Shown here: positions 44,289-53,325 of the stretch, one piece after another | Layout: each line of letters begins with the position of its first letter | Numbering within the stretch: position 1 is the first letter of the stretch | From: Bacillota bacterium | Lineage (GTDB): Bacteria > Bacillota > Clostridia > Lachnospirales > Lachnospiraceae | DNA: 64,000 nucleotides | Direction of reading: 5' to 3' | NCBI GenBank assembly: GCA_023421075.1 | Contig: JAEZUM010000051.1 | Coordinates: 1 to 64,000 of the forward strand | Made by a program: the position numbers and the translations under genes | The notes under the pieces: model-generated | The model's input: the letters and a program-made list of their open reading frames with translations, nothing else | The model's database searches: none | What the model was told of the DNA's origin: nothing

Positions 44289-44888
44289 CTAAACAAAGTA
44301 CTTAACTCTGGTCTCCAGCGGAGAAAATTCCTTCTCTCCCGGCTCAGCCAAGCGGCTGCCGAAAGGCATCTGACTCATCAGCTTCCAGCTCTCGGGAAGG
44401 CCCCAGGTGCTATGAACCTCTGCATCGATCAGAGGATTATAATGTTGTAGGGATGCTCCTAAACCAAGCTCCTCCAGAGCAGTCCATACGGTAAATTGGA
44501 GCATACCACTGGACTGTGTTGACCAGAGAGGGAAATTATCCTTGTACAGCGGGAAGGCCTCCTGAAGCCCTTGAACCACTGCCTGATCCTCGAAGAATAG
44601 GATGGTTCCAAATCCGTTCTTAAAGGAGTTCACCTTCTCATCGGTAGATGCAAAGGCTTCTGCCGGAACAATTTTTCGAAGGGTCTCACGTACGATCTCC
44701 CATAGCTTATCATGATGTTCTCCAGCTAATACGACTACTCTTCCGCTTTGAGAATTGAAGGACGAGGGAACATGCTTAATGGAATGCTCCACAACATTCT
44801 TAACATCATCCAATGATACCTCAATCTCTTTTCCGATTGCATAATATGTTCTACGGTTCTCTACCGCATGGTTAAAAGTTTTACTCAT
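44289..44888 (-). CDS. Nitroreductase family protein (Frm2/Hbn1-like)
   Basis: 199-residue FMN-dependent oxidoreductase. Typical features are AVENRRTYYAIGK at the N-terminus, HVPSSFNSQSGRVVVL near 40 and WTALEELGLGASLQHYNP near 150. Members reduce nitro compounds, quinones or are linked to lipid and peroxide responses. The ATG at 44888 is set by AAGGAAGG. Divergent from an OhrR-like MarR regulator, which probably controls it. Confidence 0.93.
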   Translation of the reverse strand: MSKTFNHAVENRRTYYAIGKEIEVSLDDVKNVVEHSIKHVPSSFNSQSGRVVVLAGEHHDKLWEIVRETLRKIVPAEAFASTDEKVNSFKNGFGTILFFEDQAVVQGLQEAFPLYKDNFPLWSTQSSGMLQFTVWTALEELGLGASLQHYNPLIDAEVHSTWGLPESWKLMSQMPFGSRLAEPGEKEFSPLETRVKYFV

Positions 44889-45192
44889 AATAAATACCTT
44901 CCTTTCCAATTCGTTGTTATCTGTTTCGATTAATTTCATTCTTCTATCGTTTTGAAGATTAATATGTACTTCAAGAAAAGATTTTTATCATTATAGATTG
45001 TTTACAATTCAATTTAACACCATTCTTTTGAATTTGTCAATCGTTTTATTGACAATTTATTAAATATTGTATAAAATCTAATTGTAAGCTTTAATCATTA
45101 TATATTTTCAATGCAACAAGATATAGCCAAACACACATACTATCCACGATTAGCAGATTAATATATCTGATTGATAGAAAGAGAGGCATTTT
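44889..45192. other. 304-bp divergent intergenic region, nitroreductase/marR
   Basis: Very AT-rich. It contains two promoters facing away from each other (45011-45077) with their -35 elements forming one inverted repeat. The remainder is the two leaders; nothing else was recognised. Confidence 0.75.
45011..45077. promoter_or_regulatory. Back-to-back promoters sharing an inverted repeat
   Basis: For marR (plus strand): TTGACA (45049-45054), 17 bp, TAAAAT (45072-45077). For the nitroreductase (minus strand): TTGACA (45035-45040), 18 bp, TAAATT (45011-45016). The two -35 boxes lie in the perfect repeat TTGTCAAT-N6-ATTGACAA (45034-45055), well placed for one MarR dimer to block both. Confidence 0.65.
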
Positions 45193-45693
45193 ATGGATAC
45201 ATCAAACAATACAAATTCTTTTGGTGATAATAAGGGAGACGTTAATTATGATTTGCTAATGCTAGATAATCAGCTCTGCTTTTCCCTTTATGTATGCTCC
45301 AAGGAAATTATCAAAAAATATAAAAACCTTCTGGATCCATATGGGCTAACCTATACCGGTTATATCATAATGATGGCTCTATGGGAGAAGGACGATGTCA
45401 CCGTGAAGGAACTGGGCAAGCGACTTTACTTAGATTCCGGTACGCTAACTCCAATGTTAAAAAAGCTGGAGTCTTTGGAATACATTAAGCGTATCCGCAG
45501 CTCCAGCGATGAAAGAAATGTATATATTCAATTAGCACCAAAGGGATCGGAATTGAAATCGATCGCTTTGGAAATACCTAAGAGTTTGATCTGTAATCTG
45601 GATCTGGATCCGCAATATGCAGGAAATCTTCTGCAGGCTCTCCATAAAATGATGGAGCGTTTAGAGGAAACCGGGGACCCGTCTCTGGACTAA
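45193..45693 (+). CDS. MarR-family regulator, OhrR-like
   Basis: 166 residues with a winged-helix core (VTVKELGKRLYLDSGTLTPMLKKLE, wing SSSDERNV). The N-terminal LDNQLCFSLYVCSKE places Cys29 where OhrR carries its organic-hydroperoxide-sensing cysteine, and YTGY supplies a tyrosine like those that hydrogen-bond it. A redox sensor is inferred. It is divergent from a nitroreductase rather than an ohr gene. The stop is only 2 bp from the convergent GH3 stop, with no terminator between. Confidence 0.92.
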   Translation: MDTSNNTNSFGDNKGDVNYDLLMLDNQLCFSLYVCSKEIIKKYKNLLDPYGLTYTGYIIMMALWEKDDVTVKELGKRLYLDSGTLTPMLKKLESLEYIKRIRSSSDERNVYIQLAPKGSELKSIALEIPKSLICNLDLDPQYAGNLLQALHKMMERLEETGDPSLD

Positions 45694-45695
45694 TC

Positions 45696-48152
45696 TCAGG
45701 ATTTAAGGAGGGACTTTATTCCTTTTAAAACATGTCCGTTCACAATATGTAGAATTCCCTCCATCATTGCTTCGGATATGGTTCCTTCTCCGGTTGTTAC
45801 CAGGGAGTGGAACGGCATCTCCTTGATCATGCTGGACATCATCGCCTCCTCTTCCTCAGAAGTCTTAGTTACCTTTTTGGTCATCCGGTCGGCTATGAAT
45901 AATATAAGCTTACCGGTTAAGGTATGGCTGATATCCTCCAAGGTATTATTATGATTATAAGGCCTCTCCGGTTTACTGTCGTGAATCGGCAGAGGCTTAT
46001 TGTATATAGCTTCAAATTCCCGGTCACTTACCAAAAACTCGCCTTCGGTAAGATCATAGTAGGCGGGGGCTAACTCTCTCAGATCCGGCTGCGGTTTCTC
46101 CGGACTTGTTAGAAGGACGGTCTGTCTCAATTTTATCTCGGAACAGGACGCTCCGACTGAGATCTCATAGGTTCCTCCTTCGGCATACCACTCCTTGATC
46201 AGGGTGTTATAATATCCAAATTCCTTCGTATCAAGCGTTATACATATCCTCTTGTTCTCACCGGGTGCAAGCTCTGTCTTGTGAAACGCTCTTAGCTCCT
46301 TCATCGGCAAATATACCTTCTCATTCTGATGACCCACGAAAATGAATGCCGTCTCTTTGGCCTTAATCTCTCCCACATTGGTGATTGTGAAGGAAACCTC
46401 AAGCATCTCTCCATAGTCACAATGGCTTTTGTTCACTACCAGATCAGAATAGTGGAAACTGGTATAGGTTAAGCCGTATCCAAAGGGGAACCGAACCTGC
46501 TTCCCTGCTTTCTCATAATAACGATATCCTACATAAATACTCTCACGATACTCCACCGTATCTCTGCCTCCAGGAAAATAGTGGTAAGCGGGGGTGTCAG
46601 ACAGCTTCATCGGCCAGGTCTCTGCCAATTTACCACAGGGAATTGCTCTTCCAAGCAAAAGATTAGCAACCGCTCTACCGCCTCCTTCTCCAGCCAGATA
46701 AGCGAGTAGAATTCCCTTCACCTGTTCATACCAGGGAAGCTCCATTACTGCACCACCGTGAAGAATTACCACAACATTTGGATTACAAGCCGCAACTGCT
46801 TTAATCAGACGATTGTGTTGCTCCGGCATCGCCAGGCTAGTGCGATCGAAGCCTTCGGATTCGTACCCTTCGGGGAGACCGGCAAAGAGATAAACGATGT
46901 CCTTTCCTTTCGCAACCTCACAGGCTTCTTCAATTAACTGTTCCTCTCTCGCTTGATCGAACTTACGATTATTCCCCATATCATAGCCCTTAGCGTAGGT
47001 AATATCCAGTCCCAGCTCCTGCATAACGGCATAAGCATTCTCTACTTTAATCGGATGAAGCTTGGAGCTGCCTGCTCCCTGATATCTGGGTGACTTCGCA
47101 AATTCTCCGATAACCGCTGTTTTCTGATCTGTTTTACCGGGTAATATATTCTCTTCATTTTTCAGAAGCACAATGGACTGCTCCGCGGCCTTCACTGCCA
47201 GAGCATGGTGCTTCTCAGCGTCATAATGATAATTCCTCTGTTTTGATTCCATCTGCTTAAGAATTAATTCGGTAATTCTGACGGCAGAAAGGTTCAGCTT
47301 CTCTTCACTCAATTCGCCCTCTTTTACCGCTGCCACTAGTTTCGCATCATTGATCCCCATGCTTCCGGGCATCTCCAGATCCATACCTGCTGCCACTCCG
47401 AGGGAGCGGTTATTGACAGCACCCCAGTCTGACACAACCAGACCTTTAAAGCCCCAGTCCTTGCGTAGAATCTCTGTGAGAAGCTCATGATTTTCACTGC
47501 AATATTCGCCGTTCAAACGATTGTACGCGCACATGACTGTTGTGGGCATCCCTTTCTTTACAGCAATTTCGAACGCCTTCAGATAGGTCTCGCGGAGTGC
47601 ACGCTCATCCACAACCGCACTGACCGTCATTCTACGTCTCTCTTGATTATTCACTGCAAAATGTTTCAGTGAGGTACCAATTCCGGTGCTCTGTACCCCT
47701 TGTATCATGCCCGTTGCCATCTCTCCGGACACCAAAGGATCTTCACTATAATATTCAAAGTTACGTCCACAAAGAGGGCTTCTCTTCTGATTTGCTCCCG
47801 GTCCAAGGATGACACTTACTTCCTCCTGCAGGCATTCTTCTCCGATCGCTCTGCCGACTTCCTTGGCAAGCTCCACATCGAAGCTGCAGGCCATGGCACT
47901 GGCGGTAGGAAAACACACCGCAGGTAGGCTGTCGCCAATTCCAAGATTATCAGTGGACCCAATCTGTTTCCGAAGCCCATGGGGTCCGTCATCAACCATA
48001 ATTGTCTCCAGACCTAGGCGTGGAATCTCTTTCAGATTCCAGCAATCTTTACCGGAGCATAGACTTGCCTTCTCCTCCAGAGTCATCATTGCTACCAGCT
48101 CTTCTGCTTTTGTTCTTATACTATTATTGTTCTTCTCTACGTCTTCATTCAT
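45696..48152 (-). CDS. Glycoside hydrolase family 3 beta-glucosidase-like enzyme
   Basis: 818 residues. The N-terminal GH3 barrel has the nucleophile region VVSDWGAVN near residue 245. The second domain begins around 330 and a fibronectin-III-like domain (about 570-670) contains FGYGLTYTSF upstream. A further helical tail of about 130 residues follows. No signal peptide, so it acts on imported oligosaccharides. The ATG at 48152 follows a GGAGG site. Third gene of the MFS-GH13-GH3 operon. Exact glycosidic specificity is unknown. Confidence 0.93.
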   Translation of the reverse strand: MNEDVEKNNNSIRTKAEELVAMMTLEEKASLCSGKDCWNLKEIPRLGLETIMVDDGPHGLRKQIGSTDNLGIGDSLPAVCFPTASAMACSFDVELAKEVGRAIGEECLQEEVSVILGPGANQKRSPLCGRNFEYYSEDPLVSGEMATGMIQGVQSTGIGTSLKHFAVNNQERRRMTVSAVVDERALRETYLKAFEIAVKKGMPTTVMCAYNRLNGEYCSENHELLTEILRKDWGFKGLVVSDWGAVNNRSLGVAAGMDLEMPGSMGINDAKLVAAVKEGELSEEKLNLSAVRITELILKQMESKQRNYHYDAEKHHALAVKAAEQSIVLLKNEENILPGKTDQKTAVIGEFAKSPRYQGAGSSKLHPIKVENAYAVMQELGLDITYAKGYDMGNNRKFDQAREEQLIEEACEVAKGKDIVYLFAGLPEGYESEGFDRTSLAMPEQHNRLIKAVAACNPNVVVILHGGAVMELPWYEQVKGILLAYLAGEGGGRAVANLLLGRAIPCGKLAETWPMKLSDTPAYHYFPGGRDTVEYRESIYVGYRYYEKAGKQVRFPFGYGLTYTSFHYSDLVVNKSHCDYGEMLEVSFTITNVGEIKAKETAFIFVGHQNEKVYLPMKELRAFHKTELAPGENKRICITLDTKEFGYYNTLIKEWYAEGGTYEISVGASCSEIKLRQTVLLTSPEKPQPDLRELAPAYYDLTEGEFLVSDREFEAIYNKPLPIHDSKPERPYNHNNTLEDISHTLTGKLILFIADRMTKKVTKTSEEEEAMMSSMIKEMPFHSLVTTGEGTISEAMMEGILHIVNGHVLKGIKSLLKS

Positions 48153-48246
48153 AAGGGAAACCTCCGACCGTATATTCACTCCCGTTTTAAAAACTCAGCG
48201 TGTTGATATCTCGATATCATACTCCGACCGTATTAATCTTAATCTA

Positions 48247-50145
48247 TCATTTGTACCGACGATATAGCTTCGCTTCATAGGGCCGAAGCATATCAGCCTG
48301 ATCCGTGTAATTCGTTAGAAGTAATTCAAGATTCTTATCCCTCGGCAGGGAGGGTATCACTTTGTCGCTGATATTTGCCTCAATATAGAATTCCCCAGAA
48401 CCGAGTCTTCTAAAATACGTAAACACATCCATCCTTGTGCGATTAACCACTTCAAAGCTTCCGTAGATCAATGCCTCCTGTTCCTTTCGAAGCTGTAATA
48501 ATCTCTGATAAAAACGCCATACTGAATTCTCATCCTTCTGTTGAGCGGCTACATTCCACCTCATATAATCTCGGTCCATTGTGAGCCAGGGTTCCCCGTC
48601 TGAAAACCCACCATTCTTTGTATCATTCCATTGCATCGGTGTTCTGGAGTGATCACGGCTGCCACTCATAACCTTTTTCCAAGCCTCCTGTTCTCCAAGG
48701 ATCGGAAGAAGCTCTGCATACAAATTTATGCTTTCCACATCCTGCATCTGCTCGATGCAAGTAAAGTCGTGATTAATGCTGCCGATCTCCTGTCCCTGAA
48801 AGAGAAATGGCGTCCCCTTTAGTGTTAATTGCAGCATTGCCAGAAGCTTGCCTAAAACACTCCGAACCGCTGGATCCGGATTGATTTTAGAGATCATTCT
48901 GGGATTATCATGATTCTCATAAAAGATGGACATCCAACAATTATCCCCGTAATTCTCCATCCAATCAATCATATATTTCTTAAAGTAATTCAAATCATAA
49001 CGGTAATCCTCGAATCTGACATGACCCGGCGTCTCCAGATGGTCGAAGGAAAACACCATATCAAGCTCCCTTCTCTCCTCACCGGTCAAAAGTCTGCTCA
49101 TCTGCATTCCCACACCCGGAGTCTCACCAACCGTGAAAGCCTGATAGGGTTCAAAGGCTTCTTTTTTTAGCTCTCTGAGATATTTATGGAGCTTAGGACC
49201 ATAATAGTAATGTTCAATTCCGTAATAGCCCATCAGCTTACCGATGGTTTCATTTCCTTCGGGAAGTCCCTCTCTCTTTGAGATATAGTTAATGACATCC
49301 ATCCGAAAGCCATCCACACCCTTCGCCAGCCACCAGCGGATCATCTTCTTAATCTCTTCCCGAAGTTCAATATTCTCCCAATTCAGATCCATTTGTTTCT
49401 TGGAGAAAAGATGAAGTCCCCATTCCTTAATATCCTCATAGTAATTCCAAGCTGACCCGCTGAAGAAGGAATTCCAGTTATTTGGCGCTCTTCCCTCCTC
49501 GGACTCGCGAAACAGATAATAATCATGATATTTGGAGTTCTTATCCTTCAAGGCTTCCCGGAACCATGGATGCTCATCTGAGGTATGATTCACCACAAGG
49601 TCCATAATTAGACGCATTCCTCTAAGGTGGACCTCCTGAAGCAAGCGGTCAAAATCCTCCATCGTACCAAATTCCTGCATAATGGCATAATAATCGCGAA
49701 TATCATAACCGTTGTCATCATTGGGAGAATCATAGATCGGTGAAAGCCAAAGCACGTCCACTCCAAGCTCCTTCAGATAATCAAGTCGGGACATTATTCC
49801 CTGCAAATCACCAATTCCGTCACCATCCGAATCCTGAAAGCTTCTCGGATAAATCTGATAGAATACTGCTTCCTTCCACCATACCTTGTTGATATCCTCC
49901 GCTTTACCGGCGGGGATATCCTCTTCACTGTTTAGAAGCGTCAAAAAGGTGGCAAAAAAATCCTTTCCAAGGAATTTCTTCGTAAGTCCGGCCACGGTTT
50001 TTAACCTCAGATTACCGACCACCGGATTTGTGATTAGTTTATCTTTTTTATTTAATTGAAGTAATAGCTTGTATATCACATCGTGACCGATCGGATTGGC
50101 ATAAAGCTCTTTTATTTTACTGTTATAATCCAGTTTCTTACGCAA
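48247..50145 (-). CDS. GH13 alpha-glucosidase (oligo-1,6-glucosidase type) with N-terminal extension
   Basis: 632 residues. Catalytic regions are intact: DLVVNHTSDEHPWF, the nucleophile Asp in GFRMDVINYIS, the acid/base Glu in FTVGETPG and YENHDNPR. The GH13 domain starts only near residue 88 (WWKEAVFYQIYPRSF); before it lies a basic helical extension (IGHDVIYKLLLQL...NPVVGNLRLK) not part of the usual enzyme. It starts with TTG directly after the transporter stop (TGA-TTG), implying coupled translation. Intracellular, cleaving alpha-glucosides. Confidence 0.92.
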   Translation of the reverse strand: MRKKLDYNSKIKELYANPIGHDVIYKLLLQLNKKDKLITNPVVGNLRLKTVAGLTKKFLGKDFFATFLTLLNSEEDIPAGKAEDINKVWWKEAVFYQIYPRSFQDSDGDGIGDLQGIMSRLDYLKELGVDVLWLSPIYDSPNDDNGYDIRDYYAIMQEFGTMEDFDRLLQEVHLRGMRLIMDLVVNHTSDEHPWFREALKDKNSKYHDYYLFRESEEGRAPNNWNSFFSGSAWNYYEDIKEWGLHLFSKKQMDLNWENIELREEIKKMIRWWLAKGVDGFRMDVINYISKREGLPEGNETIGKLMGYYGIEHYYYGPKLHKYLRELKKEAFEPYQAFTVGETPGVGMQMSRLLTGEERRELDMVFSFDHLETPGHVRFEDYRYDLNYFKKYMIDWMENYGDNCWMSIFYENHDNPRMISKINPDPAVRSVLGKLLAMLQLTLKGTPFLFQGQEIGSINHDFTCIEQMQDVESINLYAELLPILGEQEAWKKVMSGSRDHSRTPMQWNDTKNGGFSDGEPWLTMDRDYMRWNVAAQQKDENSVWRFYQRLLQLRKEQEALIYGSFEVVNRTRMDVFTYFRRLGSGEFYIEANISDKVIPSLPRDKNLELLLTNYTDQADMLRPYEAKLYRRYK

Positions 50146-51471
50146 TCAGCACCCCGCCCTTCTCTGGTTTTCCTCCATCATTCTAGCCACTTCCTTCTCA
50201 TCCAGCTTATAGATTGCCATGATGATCAGCATGACAATATATCCAAAACAAGGGACGAGACTCATAATAATCCAGATTCCCTGAAGTGCACCGGGTGTCT
50301 GCTTTGGTGCTCTCTCAACATATCCGAATACCCCCAGAAGAACCAGACAAAGGGTATTGGCAATGGCACCCCCCAGCTTGGTCATAAAGGTCTGTAGGGA
50401 GAATGCCATCCCGGCCGTTCTCTCACCGGTTTGATATGCCCCGTATTCGATGCAATCCGCCGTAAACATACCATACAGCATCAAGGGTAGCTGCATGAAG
50501 GTGATACGTACCGCAGCAATTGCGAGAAATATCACCAAATTCTCATAGCCAGCAAAATACTGTACAATACTTAATACAATAGCTACGATGGAACTGACCA
50601 CTGTTACCCTCTTCTTGCCAAAGGACTTGATCAGTATCGGCAGGAAGGGTGCTACCAAAATAACCGGTACAATAACAACCGCCATGATAATTGTTACCAT
50701 GGATTCATCACCAAGATTAGAGTTAGCAAAATAAACAGCAATTATCTGAAGGGTATTTGTAATTTCAATTCCCAGAAAACCAATAAAATAGATTAATAAG
50801 TATTTATTTCTGAATAGGTATTGAAATATCTTAAAGAAGGAAATATCCTCACTATTCTGATATTTGACCCTCTCCTTCGCACGAAATTGCAGCGGAAACA
50901 TGACAAGAAAGGAAATAAGGCAGTAGATTCCCACTGTCCAGGTCCAACCAACACTCGCCTTAATACTCATAAAGACAGCACTCGTTATTGCAGCAACTGC
51001 GGCGGCAAGTCTTCCGTATGCCATCAGCTTATCTCTCTCATAGGTATTACTGGTCATAACGGTGGATAAGGAAAAGAGTGGAGAATCGGAGATTGTATAC
51101 ACCATATCAAAGATCAGATAGGTCAAATAAGCATATACTAATTTCAACAGATAGGGTCCCTGTATATTGATGAACATCAGGAACAGGGATAGGGGAACCG
51201 TATAGGTAGCTACCTTTAACCAGGGTAGGAATTTACCCTTTTTGAAGTTACACTTATCAACAATCGCCCCGATGATCGGATCGTTGATCGAATCCCATAC
51301 CTTTGCCAAAAGAAGTAATACTGCGGTATCCGCTAAGGTAAGACCTACAAATTCCGTATAAAAATAAGTTAAGAACTGAAACGGTAACACATAAATGATG
51401 TTCTGGCCTAAAAAGAAGCCTGTGTATGATAACCGTTCCGACTTTGTTGTCTGCATCGCTTTTCTATCCAT
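50146..51471 (-). CDS. GPH-family sugar transporter (MFS)
   Basis: 441 residues, about 12 membrane helices. Family signatures are FLGQNIIYVLPF at the start, WDSINDPIIGAIVDKCNFKKGKFLPWL and YGMFTADCIEYGAYQTGERTAGMAFS. Members of the glycoside-pentoside-hexuronide group import oligosaccharides with a cation. The ATG at 51471 has GGGAGGG 6 nt upstream. First gene of the operon that continues with GH13 and GH3. Confidence 0.93.
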   Translation of the reverse strand: MDRKAMQTTKSERLSYTGFFLGQNIIYVLPFQFLTYFYTEFVGLTLADTAVLLLLAKVWDSINDPIIGAIVDKCNFKKGKFLPWLKVATYTVPLSLFLMFINIQGPYLLKLVYAYLTYLIFDMVYTISDSPLFSLSTVMTSNTYERDKLMAYGRLAAAVAAITSAVFMSIKASVGWTWTVGIYCLISFLVMFPLQFRAKERVKYQNSEDISFFKIFQYLFRNKYLLIYFIGFLGIEITNTLQIIAVYFANSNLGDESMVTIIMAVVIVPVILVAPFLPILIKSFGKKRVTVVSSIVAIVLSIVQYFAGYENLVIFLAIAAVRITFMQLPLMLYGMFTADCIEYGAYQTGERTAGMAFSLQTFMTKLGGAIANTLCLVLLGVFGYVERAPKQTPGALQGIWIIMSLVPCFGYIVMLIIMAIYKLDEKEVARMMEENQRRAGC

Positions 51472-51491
51472 TATTAACCCTCCCACATATT

Positions 51492-51573
51492 TATGAGTAG
51501 CTGCTCATATGGTTATTTTAACTCTAAAATATTGATTAAGCAACTAATATATGTTACATTTCACCAATATCAA
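51492..51573 (-). promoter_or_regulatory. Promoter and palindrome upstream of the sugar operon
   Basis: Minus-strand TTGATA (51568-51573), 16 bp, TATATT (51546-51551). The leader contains TATGAG-N6-CTCATA (51492-51509) close to the ribosome site. A modest candidate; no regulator gene is adjacent. Confidence 0.4.
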
Positions 51574-51616
51574 GGAATGGTATCGGCATATCATGAAGTT
51601 ACCACTGGAAATAATA

Positions 51617-51645
51617 TTGAAAAAAGTACACTTCGGAATTAAAAT
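51617..51645 (+). promoter_or_regulatory. Promoter of the HD-domain gene
   Basis: TTGAAA (51617-51622), 17 bp, TAAAAT (51640-51645), about 25 bp before the gene start. Confidence 0.55.
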
Positions 51646-51675
51646 TAAGATAGTTGATAAAAGGTATGAAAGGAT

Positions 51676-52176
51676 GTGAGATATATTACTATTGATGAGA
51701 AAAGAGAATTTGTTCAGATCGTCAGGGAATTTCTTATGGTAGAGCAGGTTCAGGAGATGAAGCATTATATTCAACACGGGAACACCAGTACCCTGACGCA
51801 TTGTCTTGTGGTAGCTTATTACAGTTATCGTCTGGCATTGTGGCTCCCGATGCGCTTTTCTTATAAAAGTCTGATCCGTGGTGCCCTGCTTCATGACTTT
51901 TACCTCTATGACTGGCATATCCCGGACAAGAGCCATAGACTCCATGGCTTTGTTCATCCCAGAATAGCCCTTAAGAATGCAAGAAGATATTTTAAGCTAA
52001 ATTCGATCGAAGAAGATATCATCCGAAAGCATATGTGGCCTTTGACATTAAATACCCCACCCTCCAGCAGAGAGGCCTTGCTGGTCTGCCTTGTAGATAA
52101 GTTTTGTTCTCTGGCTGAGACCTTATATATTCCGATCCAACCAAAGAGTTCTTTGTTTCGTTTCCGAAAAGCATGA
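51676..52176 (+). CDS. HD-domain phosphohydrolase-like protein
   Basis: 166 residues. The HD site is formed by THCLVVAYYS near 36-45 and LLHDFYLYDWH near 76-86, with HGFVHPRIALKNA following and IEEDIIRKHMWPL near 113. Typical of a short Firmicute HD family with unknown substrate, probably a nucleotide or phosphoester. Start uncertain: a GTG at 51676 is used, but its ribosome site (AAAGG) is poorly spaced. Convergent with argC. Confidence 0.85.
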   Translation: MRYITIDEKREFVQIVREFLMVEQVQEMKHYIQHGNTSTLTHCLVVAYYSYRLALWLPMRFSYKSLIRGALLHDFYLYDWHIPDKSHRLHGFVHPRIALKNARRYFKLNSIEEDIIRKHMWPLTLNTPPSSREALLVCLVDKFCSLAETLYIPIQPKSSLFRFRKA

Positions 52177-52238
52177 GGAGTAATCAGAAGCTGTTGTATC
52201 AACGAAGAAAAGTATTACAGGCATCCCTCACATAAGAA

Positions 52239-52269
52239 CTGGATAATCTCTGTAAGTGAGATTATCCAG
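52239..52269. terminator. Stem-loop between the convergent HD and argC genes
   Basis: CTGGATAATCTC-N7-GAGATTATCCAG, 12 perfect base pairs. No T-run on either side, though TTCTTATG follows on the minus strand. Position between two convergent genes suggests bidirectional termination. Confidence 0.6.
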
Positions 52270-52282
52270 TATGGGATTCATG

Positions 52283-53236
52283 TTATAAATGAAGCTCTTC
52301 GTCAAAGCCAAGCATGATATTCATATTTTGGATAGCAGCGCCGGAGGCACCCTTTCCTAAGTTATCAATACGAGTCATGACGACTGCGGTACCCTTCGTA
52401 TCATTACCGAACACAAATATTTCCGCATGATTGGTATCGTTGCAGGCGGTAATATCGACTGCTCCGTCATAGAGAAGTGTATCATCTGCATAAGGCATCA
52501 CCTTCACGAACTTCTCCTTAGAATAATGCTCGGCTAGTACCTCGTGTATGTTTTTACCTGTCATCTTTCTTGAGAGAAGCTTGGTGTGAAGCGGAAGCAT
52601 TACCGCCATTCCCTTGTAGTTATTACCAAGAATCGGAACAAAAAGGGGAGCTTCCGATAAACCGGAATGCTGCATCATCTCCGGAAGATGCTTATGATTT
52701 AGACTAAGTGCATAGGGTCTGGGTGCCTTGGTATAATCATTCTTACCATCATTTGATTCATATTTCTCAATCAGCGCTTTTCCACCGCCACTATAACCGG
52801 TAAGGCTCTGACAAGTGATCGGATAATCCGGAGCGATGACACCATTCTTTACCAATGGATATGCAGAAAGTATAAATGCCGTCGCATGGCAGCCCGGGTT
52901 GCTTAATCTCTTACAATTCTTAACCGCTTCACGATGTGCGCTGGATAATTCGGGGAGTCCGTAGGTCCAATCGGGAGCAGTACGGTATGCTGTACTGGCA
53001 TCGATTATCTTCGTAGTCGAATTCGTCACCAGACTGACCGCCTCCTTTGCTGCATCATCCGGCAGGCATAGGAATACGATATCAGCTTCATTTAGACATC
53101 TTGCTCTCTCCATCGGATCTCTTCGCTTCTCATAATCGATCGTTATCATCTCAAGCTCTGAATATAAGCTTAATCTCTCGTGTATCTTTAATCCGGTCGT
53201 TCCCGACAATCCATCGACAAATACTTTCCTCTTCAT
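52283..53236 (-). CDS. argC: N-acetyl-gamma-glutamyl-phosphate reductase (ArgC, type 2)
   Basis: 317 residues, the shorter ArgC form. An NAD(P)-binding start KVFVDGLSGTTGLKIHERL, catalytic Cys in LSNPGCHATAF near 118 and conserved HKHLPEM near 190. Third step of arginine synthesis. It stands alone here; other arg genes are not nearby. It has a strong own promoter at 53282-53310. Confidence 0.94.
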   Translation of the reverse strand: MKRKVFVDGLSGTTGLKIHERLSLYSELEMITIDYEKRRDPMERARCLNEADIVFLCLPDDAAKEAVSLVTNSTTKIIDASTAYRTAPDWTYGLPELSSAHREAVKNCKRLSNPGCHATAFILSAYPLVKNGVIAPDYPITCQSLTGYSGGGKALIEKYESNDGKNDYTKAPRPYALSLNHKHLPEMMQHSGLSEAPLFVPILGNNYKGMAVMLPLHTKLLSRKMTGKNIHEVLAEHYSKEKFVKVMPYADDTLLYDGAVDITACNDTNHAEIFVFGNDTKGTAVVMTRIDNLGKGASGAAIQNMNIMLGFDEELHL

Positions 53237-53281
53237 AGGCTCACCTCATGTATCATGCATATTTATTCATTGTTTTATATT

Positions 53282-53310
53282 AATATACATTAGGTGTTTG
53301 TGATTGTCAA
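53282..53310 (-). promoter_or_regulatory. SigA promoter of argC
   Basis: Minus-strand TTGACA (53305-53310), 17 bp, TATATT (53282-53287). The 45-bp leader contains no obvious arginine-repressor box. Confidence 0.65.
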
Positions 53311-53325
53311 TATAATTTTATACCA

